Below, piece after piece: positions 46,836-58,865 of a DNA stretch of 64,000 bases. Each line of letters opens with the position of its first letter. Position 1 is the first letter of the stretch. This stretch comes from Mactra quadrangularis. Lineage: Eukaryota; Mollusca; Bivalvia; Venerida; Mactridae. A program made the translations under genes and the position numbers. Location of the stretch: NCBI GenBank assembly GCA_025267735.1, contig CM046303.1, forward strand, positions 38,949,380 through 39,013,379, read 5' to 3'. The notes under the pieces were generated by a model, which was not told the DNA's origin, did not search any database, and saw only the letters and a program-made list of their open reading frames with translations.

Positions 46836-48017
46836 TCAATTCATAAATTTTTTATAAGCAGTAATTGCAATGAACATTACCGTGGCTTCAAATCTGTTTC
46901 TAGCAGGGTGTTCCATATCGAAATCTGTCAATACATTCCTGGCTAAAATTAAAAATTCTTCAGATACACCATCCTGGGGTGGATTCTCGCAAAACCTTTC
47001 TTTGACTTCTTGCAAACCATTTATCAGTGGAACTTTAAAATTCCTAGCACCATACAGTTCCGGTTGAAAAAACAAAACGTCCGGTTTGCCAGCTGGACTC
47101 TCGGCAAAACGACACTGCCTAACCCGATGTGAGTTCCACACACTTATTACATCTTTTAGACCTTTTCTTATTAGAGTAAAAAAACAATATCTTACACATT
47201 CCAGGTGAAGGTTATCTGTTGTATCTAGGATCCCTATGTCACACATATCCTTAAAAAAATTCATCCATGTATTCCCACACATGTCCCTTAATGTCCTCCA
47301 AAATCGTTCAATTCTTACATTCCTGGTGGAGGACACATACACAAAATTGCTATATCCCAAAAACTGATGCGGGTCGATCGAATGCAAAGCATATTGTATA
47401 TCACGGACAATAACATTTTCTGTGCCTCGATCTGCGAACACGCGAAGCGGGAACCCATGTATTTCTTCAACATACTTCAAATAAAAGTGACTCACATACT
47501 GAGGTTTTTTGTTTGAGTAGCAACATTCTAACCACAACAGTCGTCGGGAAAACCCGTCTTTAGCACCATGCACTGACACGCCATATGGTTTTAACTTGTC
47601 CCATCCATCTAAATGAATTGAAAAGTTAGGACCAGCATTCCTATAAACTCGACGTCTAAGAGTTTTTTACTGTCTAAGCATTACACCATTTGGGTCTATT
47701 ACACTTAGTGCAAGCCTGACTGTTTCATTAGTTGCGACTATGCCATGGTGTACTAAAAGTCTCTGTCTCATTTGCCGATATCCGGCATTCTGTCCGGTTC
47801 CTGAAAGTTCCAACAGAATTGTTTCCACAACATGGGGTAACCTGCTTTGATTTTGACGCCTGTAGAGTCCCTGGCTTCTCAAAATCATGTGTACTGTTCG
47901 TTCACTCAGTATCGTGTCGTGCTGTAATACCATAAAACCAACAATCTCCTTGATTGTGAATCCTTGGTGATAATACATAGCAACCCTTTCATCCCTAGTT
48001 ATAGGATCAACTTGCAT
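46836..48017 (-). pseudogene. DDE integrase-core protein with one in-frame stop
   Basis: The upstream frame (48,017-47,667, 116 aa) is a helix-turn-helix-like domain (TRDERVAMYYHQGFTIKEIV ... SERTVHMILRSQGLYRRQ). After one TAA at 47,667-47,669 the same phase continues for 29 codons and into the frame 47,579-46,836 (247 aa). The DDE triad is visible: Asp in the HLDGWDKLKPYGVSVHG stretch just after the stop, Asp in LRVFADRGTENV, Glu in NVRIERFWRTLRDM. The C-terminus has LFFQPELYG and PLINGLQEVKERF. This matches the integrase-core proteins abundant in bivalve, coral and fish genomes (Ginger-like or domesticated). A polypyrimidine CTTATTTTTTCTCAG precedes the first ATG, so an upstream exon is possible. 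Only one lesion: recently inactivated, read through, or an assembly error. Confidence 0.8.
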
Positions 48018-48247
48018 CTGAGAAAAAAATAAGATGCAGATAGGTAGGAAGAAAAGTAATCATACAAATGACCAAATGTAGTAAAATGTGTTATAAATGG
48101 TGTACAAAAGGGAAGTTTTTAAGATACCAGATGCCGTAAAACTATTCACCAAGAATCATATGAATGAAAATAAACATGTGACTGAATTATAACATTTATT
48201 GTAAATATGTTTTGTCAATATTAAATATTAGAATCAGGTTATTTATC

Positions 48248-48545
48248 CGCCCGGCTAACTCAGTCGGAAGCGCGCAAATCTACTGATCGAGGATCGTGGG
48301 TTCAATCCCGGGCAGAGCATACTTTCGTGGAGCTTAATTGGTCATGAAATTATTTCTACGGCGATTCTCCCTCCTACCCCAGATTCTGAATCATGTACGA
48401 CAGTTGTCAGTCACTGAATTTGTTTACGTATGTGCCTTCCAACTTTAGCCTTTCAAGGAACGATGTGTAGGTTGACTGACCACCGTGATATGACCTATAC
48501 AAAGTGTTGCTTCGGGGTTAAACCCTAACTATTCAAACAAACAAT
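48248..48545 (+). mobile_element. tRNA-derived SINE, best-preserved copy
   Basis: A box CCGGCTAACTCAGTCGG, B box GGGTTCAATCCCGG, then a body with GCGATTCTCCCTCCTACC, CAGTCACTGAATTTG, GTTGACTGACCACCGTGATA, CGGGGTTAAACCC and an A-rich CAAACAAACAATAC tail. Confidence 0.8.
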
Positions 48546-48684
48546 ACATATATTATATTTATATAAATTAAAACTATTTACCTCTATTTCGAAACAAAAT
48601 CCAAAGTAATTCCCAAAGACATCTCGTCTAATGTCAGCAATGACTGAAGTGTGACTGTGTATCAATACGGTTGAACAAAACAAT

Positions 48685-49165
48685 GCTATTTATAGATAAG
48701 TGGTAAGTGATTATCTAGTTACGTAAACTAGAAAACCACTTAATTATCTAGTAAATTATCTGGTTAACTAGTTACGTAACTAGTTAACCTGTTACCACTT
48801 ATCGATAATCGCTAAGTGGTAAGTGAATATCTAATTACGGTAACTAGATAATCACTTAAATAACTAGTTAATTAAGAGGTTAACTAGTTATGTAACTAGT
48901 TAACCAGATAATTAACTAGTTAATTAAGTAGTTAACTAGTTACGTAACTAGATAACCACTTAACATTTAATTGGTAAAGTAATACACAATGGCAGTTGAA
49001 AGCACTAACTTGCATTTTTTTCCTGTTATGATATTTTCTTTATTGTAAAAAATATCTAGTTACGTAACTAGTTAACTACTTAATTAACTAGATAATTATC
49101 TGGTTAACTAGTTACGTAACTAGTTAACCAGATAATTATCTAGTAAGTTATGTGGTTATCTGGTG
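48685..49165. repeat. Self-complementary CTAGTTACGTAACTAG array
   Basis: At least six copies of CTAGTTACGTAACTAG or close variants, joined by GTTAAC, GATAATTATC, TTAATTAACTAG and CCACTTA units that are themselves palindromic. 49,087-49,144 is a perfect 58-bp palindrome centred on TTACGTAA. One unrelated patch interrupts the array at about 48,965-49,055. Flanking DNA has no gene. Confidence 0.9.
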
Positions 49166-49454
49166 GCAGAAATATGCCAAAATATAGAATTTAATAAATG
49201 ATAATAAACTGTATAATACATGTAGACATAGTACAAAACATACATTAGTTAAAGTATGATAATAATAAGTATGTTATGTTTAGTAATTTTTTTGTTGGAG
49301 TTTGAATTCCGTGTTAGTATATTTTTGATTTTTATTTATATAATAAAACTGTTCAACCCTTCACCAACATCAATGGAAAAATGTATTATGTTAAATGGTT
49401 TTTATTTTAGTGATAACATAAAAAGAATGACAGAATACATCATGAGTTCACACT

Positions 49455-49535
49455 AAAGTTTACACAAAGTGCACTTGGAGTGCACTTCGTCCACACCTCT
49501 TGTGCACTTCATGTGCACTAGAAGTGCAGTTTAGT
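49455..49535. repeat. GTGCACTT palindromic cluster
   Basis: AAGTGCACTT, GAGTGCACTTC, TTGTGCACTTC, ATGTGCACTAG and GAAGTGCAG lie within 80 bp. Confidence 0.7.
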
Positions 49536-50044
49536 TTAGATTTATGTTATCAGGGTGTATATTGCTTGCTGCAGGTAGTTTACATACAGTGTGAAATCAG
49601 AATTATATATTTTTTTAGTTTATAGACTAATTTAAATGGAAATGTTTTTATTACTTTGAATATGTTATAAAGTTATAAATAAAGAACTTTGATTTTTATA
49701 ATGCCCCTTTTGTCTGTCGATTTACGCTTTTTATACCCACCTGATGCCCACGGATACCGGAACTAAAATCTGATTGGTCCTTAATACATTTGATGCTCTT
49801 TGGAACTCTTGCACGGGAAGCACATTTGCAATCGCCTACATTGTCTTTGAATGAGCGTCTACCGTTACCCGTTTACAAATACTGCCTTGCAAACAAGAGA
49901 GGTAACCATACATGGAGACGCTAAAATGCAGTCATGACCGTTAACGTTACACATGTAACCCATCTCGGTCAAGTCAATGTTTAAGTCTGATCAGCAGCGT
50001 GTTCAGTTACTCAGAGCGTTCCAAAGTGTTCCGTAACGGAAGTG

Positions 50045-50172
50045 TCGGGACAACTCAACCCAAAGACAACTCAACCCGAGACAACTCAATCCCTTACTAA
50101 CGGATGGAGTTGTCCAACTTAGAGTTAAGTTTTGCACGGGTTGAGTAGTCTTCGGGTTGAGTTCTCCCGTAT
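50045..50172. repeat. Inverted GGGTTGAGT / ACTCAACCC element
   Basis: CGGGACAACTCAACCC, GACAACTCAACCC and GACAACTCAATCCC on the left face GGAGTTGTCC, CGGGTTGAGT and GGGTTGAGTTCTCCCG on the right, over about 125 bp: a small foldback MITE. Confidence 0.65.
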
Positions 50173-50375
50173 CCGTAACGTTAGCTAGCAGTCGTTACTG
50201 CACACGGCGCAGATCACGGGTAAATCATGGTACTGACTATACTTTAAATTATTTTATGAACGAACAAAATAATTTTCATTAAAGCAGACACATTAACAAT
50301 CCATTACATTTTAGAAACGCTATTAGAGTGGTAGCGTACATAAGAGCCTAAGAACTCAGACATATGCATGATGAA

Positions 50376-50640
50376 CGTTAAGTTGGCAGACTCAGCAGAC
50401 ACAGCAGAAGGAACGATCCTTCTGCTGTGTCTGCTGGCAGAAGGATTAATCAACAGCAGAAGGATAAATCTTTCTGCTGGGTCTGTTGGCAGAAGGATTG
50501 AATTATAACAGATTAGAAGGATCAGACCTTCTGCTGGGGTCTGTTAGAAAAAAGAGAACATGGAACGATCTTTCTGCTGGGTCTGTTGGCAGAAGAATTG
50601 AATTATAACAGAAGGACCAATCCTTCTGCTTTGTTTTGTC
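50376..50640. repeat. CAGCAGAAGG palindromic minisatellite, cluster 1
   Basis: Units of about 50-60 bp with CAGCAGAAGGAACGATCCTT / CTGCTGNGTCTGYTGGCAGAAGGATT. Each unit is self-complementary. The same family recurs at 57.24 and 58.48 kb; the 5' flank GAACGTTAAGTTGGCAGACT is shared with the 58.47-kb cluster. Confidence 0.85.
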
Positions 50641-51196
50641 TAAATTGTGGTTTAAAATAAGACTCGGTAATCAGCATGTATTTGCACATATTTATTGAAA
50701 ATATCGAACCGAACTTTCGTACTGAGAATATTCGTACTTGATATATTAACATATATTTTGTCGCAATTAAAATAAGTTTATCTCACGTTTATACACCAAA
50801 TGAAAGCTTGTTCTATATATAATTTGATTTTGTGAATAGATTGGTGAAATAATTGATTAAACATTTTTTTTATTAACAGCAGGATGTCAGTCGAACATAA
50901 ATTCACATTCGAAAATTGGCCTGTTTTGTACACTCATCATGCCCTTATTGTTTGTTTATTGATCAAAATGTACCCGTCAAAACATTTTCCAAAGAGTCAG
51001 CTTAGCTTTAAAATGATGCAAAATATCACATGTCTTGTCTAAATTGTGTTAAAATAAGACTTGGTTATCAGCTTGTATTTGCACATTTTTGATGAAAAAT
51101 CGAACCAAACTGTGGTAGGGCGAATTTTCGTACCTGTAATACATTCGGAACTCCTCGGCCATTCATGAAAGGTCGAGTGTGTTCCGAATGCTTGTA
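50640..51196. repeat. Repeated flank segment with a terminal hairpin
   Basis: CTTGTCTAAATTGTG...AAAATAAGACT...TATTTGCACAT...ATCGAACC occurs twice (about 50,635-50,740 and 51,030-51,125). A further part (50,745-50,960) resembles 56,984-57,230. A hairpin CATTCGGAAC...GTTCCGAATG lies at about 51,143-51,190. Confidence 0.6.
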
Positions 51197-52176
51197 GTCT
51201 CAACACCTATCCTTACCATAAACAATACAACAAACACTACTGTTTGGGCGTGAGCGAGACGCGTTTATTGTACAGAAATATACATGTATTCACAATACTT
51301 ATCTGCTTGTTACATTGACAATAAATATTAATAAATATATATTTACATATATACGTATGTGAGTCAACAAGAATAGTATTACACAATGATTTAATTATAA
51401 CTCATTTCAAAATATATATAAATTTACATAACATTGATTGACGTACACATATAAGGTAAATGTCAGAAAAGACTGCGAGCCGGCTGCCCCGACACAAACC
51501 TTTTTAAAAGGAAGTGGAGGTAGAAGATAACCAGAACTCAGTCAGGATTCCCTCAAGAATAAACTTATTTACAATATTCCTTGTAAGGTTTCCTGTAAAA
51601 AGACCTAATCCGGAATCCAAACATATAGACCTTCCCGTCCGTGCACAGGCTGGAAAATTAGTTACATTAATACTGAATTGCACGCACTATAGACCAAATT
51701 CATCTTTCTCCGTGCGTGTGCGTATTTTCATTGTAACGGCGCAAGTTTGTTTGTACCGGGGAGGAAAGTCCAAATGCTTGAATTTCGTATATAGTCTTAA
51801 CCAAGGGCTGCAAACAGTACAGTGTATCTTACCACTGTCTGACATTTATTATTGTAATAAAGATTTTTATGAAGTGTGCTATACTGAAAACAAAATATCA
51901 CTGATGCATATATAAAGTATCAAAACATTATAAAGCCAAAACAATCAAAATCTAAAAACGATAATGTCTTCTATAGAATAAAGAACTAGCGTTTAATAAA
52001 TGTGCAACTGTAAGTCAAAAATTGAATTTCCGTACAAGTGCGTTCGCTTCGTAGAATGATTCGCTTTGGCGCCCTAGCCTCTATATATACTCGGTCAAAA
52101 ACCAACCAACCGTTTTGGTCACGTGCGTGTTGAGACAACGGTTCTCGGCTATACTATGTAACGCAGAGAACAAAAT
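51197..52176. mobile_element. Short unit of a tandem B...A element
   Basis: It begins with a 72-bp block B (51,197-51,268) and ends with a 155-bp block A (52,022-52,176). The same arrangement repeats at once in the next, longer unit. The 133-aa ORF at 51,514-51,915 has no recognisable domain and is not called. Confidence 0.55.
52022..52176. repeat. 155-bp promoter-like repeat, copy 1
   Basis: Identical to 56,829-56,983 over all 155 bp. It contains CTCTATATATACTCGG (TATA-like) and GTCACGTGCGTG (E-box core CACGTG). GTGTTGAGACAAC is the inverse of the GTCTCAACAC start of block B, giving subterminal inverted repeats. Confidence 0.8.
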
Positions 52177-52249
52177 GTCTCAACACCTATCCTTACCATA
52201 AACAATACAACAAACACTACTGTTTGGGCGTGAGCGAGACGCGTTTATA

Positions 52250-53470
52250 GAAAATACAAAGTATAGAGGTTAAAGAAATTCAATTTTTGATGTCCTCAAG
52301 TACCAAACATTTCGTAAAATCAAGTTTTTGCCCAAATAATCAACTATGTTACTATCTTAGACCAAATCATGTTTTTCGCCCACCGTGACGTTTAAAACAA
52401 CTAACATTTATTCGTGCTGCGTTTGCTGCAGTAGTAACTGTGCTGACTCTCAAAGAATCTAATTTATACCTAAATTCTAAATTTGAAGTAAATAAATTCA
52501 ATTAAAAAACTATACGCTCTTAGGCCATGGTATGACGAAACCGTTTATTTGTCTCAATCAGGGTATATATGTCGAATAATTTGAAATGTATTCATTATAA
52601 ACTGTACTAATGAATACGACAAAAACTTGTCTGAGATATACTGTGTTACATAAAATACAGACAGACATTAGATATGAATATGCCTGGTATCTATATAAAT
52701 AGCAGCTCTAGCTTTCTTATTTGACTACAATATAGTCAGAAAATTTAATGTCAGGACCATTTTAACCTATTTCACTCATTAAAATGTAAACAACAAACAC
52801 AATAGCATGCTAAAACCATAGCTTAAATCCTGGTATTCATAATTGTCATATCATTTTCATACATTTCACTTAATAATTGAAGTATACTTATGTAAAAATG
52901 TCTTTCCATTACCGGTGAAAGTTTCTAAAAAATTCTTCTTTTTAATGTTCTCCGTTGAACCTGAATGGCCAGGACTTGGATGCATCAATTTGATATCACG
53001 TTGATGTAAAACACTAGCTTACTTTTTCTCATTTAATCACACGACTAGGTAAAATGTAACACTATTATCATATATGTTGCTGGATTTGATGATAAACATT
53101 ATCAAAAATATTGTCTGTACATGTGTAGATGTTTTCACAAGACATTCTGTTTATAAATATTCTTGGTCATCACCTGTGAACAAAGGATAAAATATAATGA
53201 TTCACATACATAATGCAATACAAACACAGTAAATGTATATCAATATCAATTCTTACATTCGTTCTAAAATATATTCTTATACATAAAATACTGAATGGAT
53301 AATTATCAGTATCATTTACAGATATACATATTTTTATTTGTAAAAATAACTTTATCTGGGTAACATCCTTCTATTTACAATATATCATCTAAATGTGCTG
53401 CCATCAAAATGCATTGCCAAAACTCAGCTAATTTTCATTTATTGGATCTATCAAGTTGCCTGTCTTAAAG
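52250..53470. other. AT-rich interior, nothing recognised
   Basis: No ORF, repeat family or RNA gene could be supported. Confidence 0.35.
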
Positions 53471-53474
53471 TATC

Positions 53475-53545
53475 ACCCTCATGGGCTCGAACCTAAGGCA
53501 TTGCATCTCGGTCCGAAGCTCTACTGCTAGGTCATCTTTTTGCTC
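53475..53545 (-). repeat. tRNA-like SINE head remnant
   Basis: On the minus strand TGACCTAGCAGTAGAGC and GGTTCGAGCCC have the form and spacing of pol III A and B boxes. No convincing cloverleaf, so a decayed SINE rather than a tRNA gene. Confidence 0.5.
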
Positions 53546-53549
53546 TTTC

Positions 53550-56500
53550 CTTAATTTTTTAAATACAACACAAAATCAATTTATGCCATGGAACGATCCA
53601 ATTAGCATCAATAGTCCAGATATGATCGATCAATATTGTAATACCCACTGCGTGTGGTAACCACCATTTACGAACCTCGAAACCTCGTAGAAGTAAAACT
53701 TTCCACAATTATTATTGAAGTGGGCTAATAAATAATTTTCATTGTGTATGTGTCTCACAAATTGTCCAAAAAAATAAAAACAGTGTTTGGGTATAAACCA
53801 ATTATCACTGTCCTTACATCGATCAGCTAATTCATTTCTTTGTATCTACCCCAGTTGTAACGGGGCTCTATAACGGTTACAAACTTTCATGATAACAACT
53901 GATATTTAACAGACCTGATTTAGTTCTGCCATAAGATATGACACATTTTACTTTTATATTATCTAGATGTACTTTGAACAACATTTAATGACAATTATTT
54001 TTGTCTTAAGAATAATGCCAACAACTTTCGCTTCATTTATGTAGAAAGTAAACAGAATCTCACTATGACTCCAAGAGCCAAAAAACCACATAACTGGCTT
54101 TGAATTCTGAATATTTCTCTATGCACTGATGTTTATAATCAGATTTACCATATATCTCGTCAAACGAGATGCTCACTTCCGGGAGCTCATTTATTTCTCT
54201 ATGCACTGATGTTTATAATCAGATTTACCATATATCTCGTCAAACGAGATGCTCACTTCCGGGAGCTCATTTAAACCTTCTTCCGCAGGTACATTTGCCT
54301 CTGGGTTGTGGTCTATCAAATACCCACCATATTTATCGGCAAAATTATCGCAATAAAGCGAAATATCACATTACCTCGGACGTACTTATGATTTTTATTG
54401 TTATTAATGATTACGTCATTCTTTTTCTTTCAATTCTTGCAACAACATTTAAACTCAGAACAAGCTTCTTCTGATAACATAATATGAACATTCAACTCGC
54501 TTATGTCAGCATGCAAGTTTACATGTATCTAACTAATAATTTAACAAATTTAACAACGTTTCAAAGTACATTTTGTAAAGATATAATCTCTCTCTCTCTC
54601 GGACTACCGGTGCTTATTGTCTTACATGCAATAAAGACAGTTTTACGTTCTGCTAAAACATTTAATATTGGACAGTATAGAGAATTTCTAAATATTCAAT
54701 TCTGTTTTCGTTTGTGAAAATACGTTTTAATATTGAATCGATGCAATGTTCTTATCATGTTACTTTTCTCAATGGAACATATGAGCACCTATATATATGT
54801 ATACATTTACACAAACATACACACAACTACATATGCACATACATAAGAGTAAAGCAACTGAATAATACATCTTGTACATAAATATACAATTAAATGCTTT
54901 TGAATATTCTAAATGGCCTCGAATACCGTCATCTAGAAACACAATTACTTTATCATCCTGGACATACGTAATACAAAAAGCATCATCTGTTAAAGCGTTT
55001 ATCGACTAATTTAACTATGAATAAATGAAAATGAGAATTCATATACATGTATACAGAACAAAACCAATCGTGGCTTTCCTATTTTTGTAACAGGCTGTAG
55101 TCTAGGGATTGACAACTAGCGGCTTAAATGAAAGCGGCTTGAATAATACAAACGATATAATCTACTGCACATGATTTCCACATGTTTAAATGTCTACTAG
55201 AAAATTTGAATGAGTGCATTATTATCTATATTCGACGACTTCGATAAACTACAGATTTTAGTACTTGTCTTTTTGAAGTTTTTCAACCGATAAATGATTT
55301 ACCTTTGAACAGAGGTAATAAATGTTCTATGAGGTATTATACTTATCTTATAAGATAACCTGTCTTCAGTACAGTCTCCATCCCATGCACAACACGGACA
55401 TGGTTTATTAGTCCTTTGGCTATGATCTATGATGTCATTAGCTGAATAATAAGAAATAATGAGGACATTGAATTATGATTTATTGTAAAAACATACTAAG
55501 AGCATAACCTATGTAAATTGGATATAGCTATACACTAACTTACTAAAATTTACAAAATTATAAAGAGTGCTTCGAAAAAATTTTTTATACAAAAACGTGT
55601 ATTTTCTCAGTATGAATATGCTGAGATACATACTCATACACTAGCACGTATATACATATACATGTACATACATATCTTGGTAAATCTACACTATATCTCA
55701 TTTGATACAATCTATGTATGTTTAAAACACAGTTGACTCCATATTAAGAGCTCTACATAATAATTGACCGCGGGTCGTCCGCGTAAACAATGCGCATATA
55801 CATGTAATTATAATAATAATAATAATAACAACAACATGAAAGACTTTATTTTAACGAGGCTACACATTTGGGTAAATCCAATCTTCCATGTTGACTTAAA
55901 ACATCACTAGCCCAATTACATTCCATTACATCGGACCGCGTTACTATTTTCAGTTTTATAGTTTAATTATTTGAAATTCATTTTATAAATGCTGTTCATG
56001 CGTCAGCTCATTCACTTATTTTTGTTGAGTGGACAATGCTATCGTTTAAAGTACGAAAACACGCATGACCCAGAATACGACATGTACATTGTTATCTTTT
56101 TTCGATTGAAATAATTTTTTGAAAAGCATACATACACTGTACACGCAAACATAATAATACGTGCGCGTATATTCATTTTTTAATTACCATACACTTACCT
56201 TTTGTCATCAAGCTAATAAATAAAAATATATGAATATACCTATTTCATTTACAAAACTAGTATAAACCTAAAAATATGTGAGTCTACCATGTGTAAGAGT
56301 GTTTTAAGTTCCACGTCTACAAATATTAATAGCAAGTCGTTATAATAACAAACTCATTTTATCATCATAGTTAAGTACATAACATCGATGTTTACACAGC
56401 GTATAATACACACGGTGACCAATTAAAACAATATAATACAGATTGACCCCTATAAAGCGTCCAATGTATAATTATCCTGTAATCATGACAAATCAAAATA

Positions 56501-56828
56501 AAACATTTAAATATTCCTTCCTCTATTCTTGAATAATAAGTTTCAGTAGACTTTGAAAACCCAAACCTTCAAGTTTTGCATTCAGTTTTAAATAATTATT
56601 GTATTGGCTATGCTAGCGCTTATTATTAAACGTTTGCGCGCAGTGCACAATATCATAAAATCAAATCAATTAGCAAAATTTAAGTATATTCACTTATCTT
56701 ATCTTATCAAACATGTGTCCTATCTCTGATAATAAAACATGTTTATTAACAAATGTAGTCTCAATCTTCAGTTCAACTCTGTCGAGCTTCAATCCACGTG
56801 GTCTTCTAAGGTTGTAACTGTATAAAGG
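53550..56828. other. AT-rich interior with small local repeats
   Basis: Besides the 80-bp duplication at 54.1 kb there is a (TC)n run near 54,587 and a TAATAA microsatellite near 55,808. The minus-strand ORF at 56,945-56,694 overlaps repeat A and is not supported. Confidence 0.35.
54112..54271. repeat. Perfect 80-bp tandem duplication
   Basis: The unit from TATTTCTCTATGCACTGATG to TTCCGGGAGCTCATT occurs twice with period 80 and no visible difference. Confidence 0.9.
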
Positions 56829-56983
56829 TTGAATTTCCGTACAAGTGCGTTCGCTTCGTAGAATGATTCGCTTTGGCGCCCTAGCCTCTATATATACTCG
56901 GTCAAAAACCAACCAACCGTTTTGGTCACGTGCGTGTTGAGACAACGGTTCTCGGCTATACTATGTAACGCAGAGAACAAAAT
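56829..56983. repeat. 155-bp promoter-like repeat, copy 2
   Basis: Identical to 52,022-52,176; here it is the right end of the longer B...A unit. Confidence 0.8.
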
Positions 56984-57234
56984 ATATTAACATATACATG
57001 TATTTTGTCCAAATTAAAACGAGTTATTCACACATTTATACATCAAAAGAAAGCTTGTTCTACAGTCTGTCTAATTGTGTGAATGAATTTGTGTAATGAT
57101 TAGAAAACACGCTTTAATATACAGCAGAAGGATGTCAGTTTTAACACAAAATAACATCCGACAATAGGACTACTTTCTACACTAGCCATGTTGTTATTGC
57201 TGTTATCTTTCCACTGTACTGTTTTCTTTTTTTC

Positions 57235-57440
57235 TAACAGACCCAACAGAAAGATTCTGCTGTAGTTTAATCCTTCTGTTAACATAAGCAGCAGAAGGAT
57301 CGTTCCATGTTTTCTTTTTTCTTACAGTACCAGCAGAATTCAATCTGTTATAATTCAATCCTTCTGCCAACAGACCAAGCAAAAAATGATCCTTCTGCTG
57401 TTGAATAATCCTTCTGCAAGCAGACACAGCAGAAGGATCG
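57235..57440. repeat. CAGCAGAAGG palindromic minisatellite, cluster 2
   Basis: Same self-complementary unit family as 50.4 kb, more diverged. Confidence 0.8.
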
Positions 57441-57449
57441 TTCCTTGCA

Positions 57450-58465
57450 TACTAAAGAATCACGGTGCTTTACCTACAAAAGTCATGTACATTGTACGAT
57501 AAGTATTCTGAGCATTTTTTGTGGAATTAGCGAATTAATTGATGAAAACCCGCGAATTTTCTTTTAGATACATTGTAACTGCCGAGTTTTTAGTAAAGTT
57601 GCTGACTTAAATTGGTTATAAATGGGTATTTTTAACACGAGATCGTTAATATTCTCGTAAAAATTTAAAAGGTTTGGTGTGGAGTGACAAGCTGGATTTT
57701 TTCTCAAAAACATCGACTTTTTAACAATTCATTTAACGTTTTCCCCAAGTACTGAGCTCTTTTTATCAAGCTAAATTCCCATTTTTGTTCACGAAATTTA
57801 AGTCAATCAAATTGACTTAACGAACGAAAATCGCCGACTTTCTTACTATAGAAACTTGCAAATTATTCACAATAAAAATTACTTTCGAAATCATCTGTTT
57901 CCTTTAAATATTTGCTTTAAATTCCGTCCAAAACTAGATTCTATACAATTCAGTTCAAATTACTATCCAACTCTATAACTTCCGTAAAGTTCTCTAGAAC
58001 CTGGGTCTAGAGTTACGGTACCGTAACTCTAGCCACTGCCTAAATATTAAGTTTGTCAAGCTTACAAAGATATTTCCAAGTTCTTTTAAGTACATTTAGT
58101 TGGTTTGAAACCTTTTTGCAAATTGAATAGAGGTATGTTTAGTGATGTACCGATGATCGGAAAACATCGATTAGCGGCGTGTTGAAGCTCCCGATTATGA
58201 TGATCGATTAAATTTAGTCAAAATCGATCATCGGCATGAAATTGTCCCGGTGCCATCCGGTACCGAATACGGCTTTTATACAGGGCTTGGCCGCGAGGGC
58301 GATTCGGGCGATAATGTCGCCTTGTGTGTTACCATTTCGCCCTATCAAAACATCAAGAAGAAGTCCACTTCGCCGAGTATTTCCGATTTCGGCGATTGAA
58401 TAATAACGTGTGGACGTCAATTACTGATTACGCTCCGCCCAGCGAGTTTTTCACATGTCCCCAAA
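57450..58465. other. Non-coding, with a 26-bp perfect palindrome
   Basis: CTAGAGTTACGG/CCGTAACTCTAG at 58,007-58,032 is a perfect palindrome centred on GGTACC. The GATGTACCGATGATCGG and GATGATCGATTAA blocks at 58,145-58,235 resemble hAT-type ends, but no pair of termini was found. Confidence 0.4.
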
Positions 58466-58469
58466 ACAA

Positions 58470-58865
58470 TGAACGTAAAGTTGGCAGACTCAGCAGACAC
58501 AACAGACACAGCAGAAGGAACGATCCTTCTGCTGTGTCTGCTGGCAGAAGGATAAATCTACAGCAGAAGGAACGACCCTTCTGCTGTGTCTGCTGGCAGA
58601 AGGATAAATCTACAGCAGAAGGATCAATCTTTCTGCTGGGTCTGTTGGCAGAAGGATTGAATTATAACAGAAAGATGTGTCTGCTGGCAGAAGGATTGAA
58701 TTATAACAGAAAGATGTGTCTGCTGGCAGAAGGATTGAATTATAACAGAAAGATGTGTCTGCTGGCAGAAGGATTAAACAACAACAGAAGAATCAATCTT
58801 TCTGCTGCGTCTGTTGGCAGAAGAATTGAATTATAACAGAAGGATAAATCCTTCTGCTGGGTTTG
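58470..58865. repeat. CAGCAGAAGG palindromic minisatellite, cluster 3
   Basis: The largest cluster. It includes three near-identical 50-bp units (GATGTGTCTGCTGGCAGAAG and following bases, about 58,674-58,775). The 170-aa ORF across it repeats CLLAEGLNYNRKM and is a translation of the repeat. Confidence 0.9.

Larger units (their letters stand above)
52177..56983. mobile_element. Long unit of a tandem B...A element
   Basis: It begins with block B (52,177-52,248, identical to 51,197-51,268) and ends with block A (56,829-56,983, identical to 52,022-52,176). The 4.5-kb interior shows no transposase, RT or other domain, only AT-rich DNA. The sequence after 56,983 continues the host repeat seen at 50.74 kb (ATATTAACATATA), so both units appear to have entered one site. 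Confidence 0.5.

Noticed and set aside
51514..51915. 133-aa ORF
   Set aside because: No domain, no splice context and no conservation inside the window.
56694..56945. 83-aa minus-strand ORF
   Set aside because: It runs through the 155-bp repeat A, and the second repeat copy does not support a shared protein.
57600..58420. hAT transposon at 58.1-58.4 kb
   Set aside because: Internal blocks look hAT-like, but no terminal pair, 8-bp duplication or transposase was found.
58324..58836. 170-aa ORF with repeated CLLAEGLNYNRKM
   Set aside because: It is a translation of the CAGCAGAAGG minisatellite; the repeat period is a multiple of three only locally.
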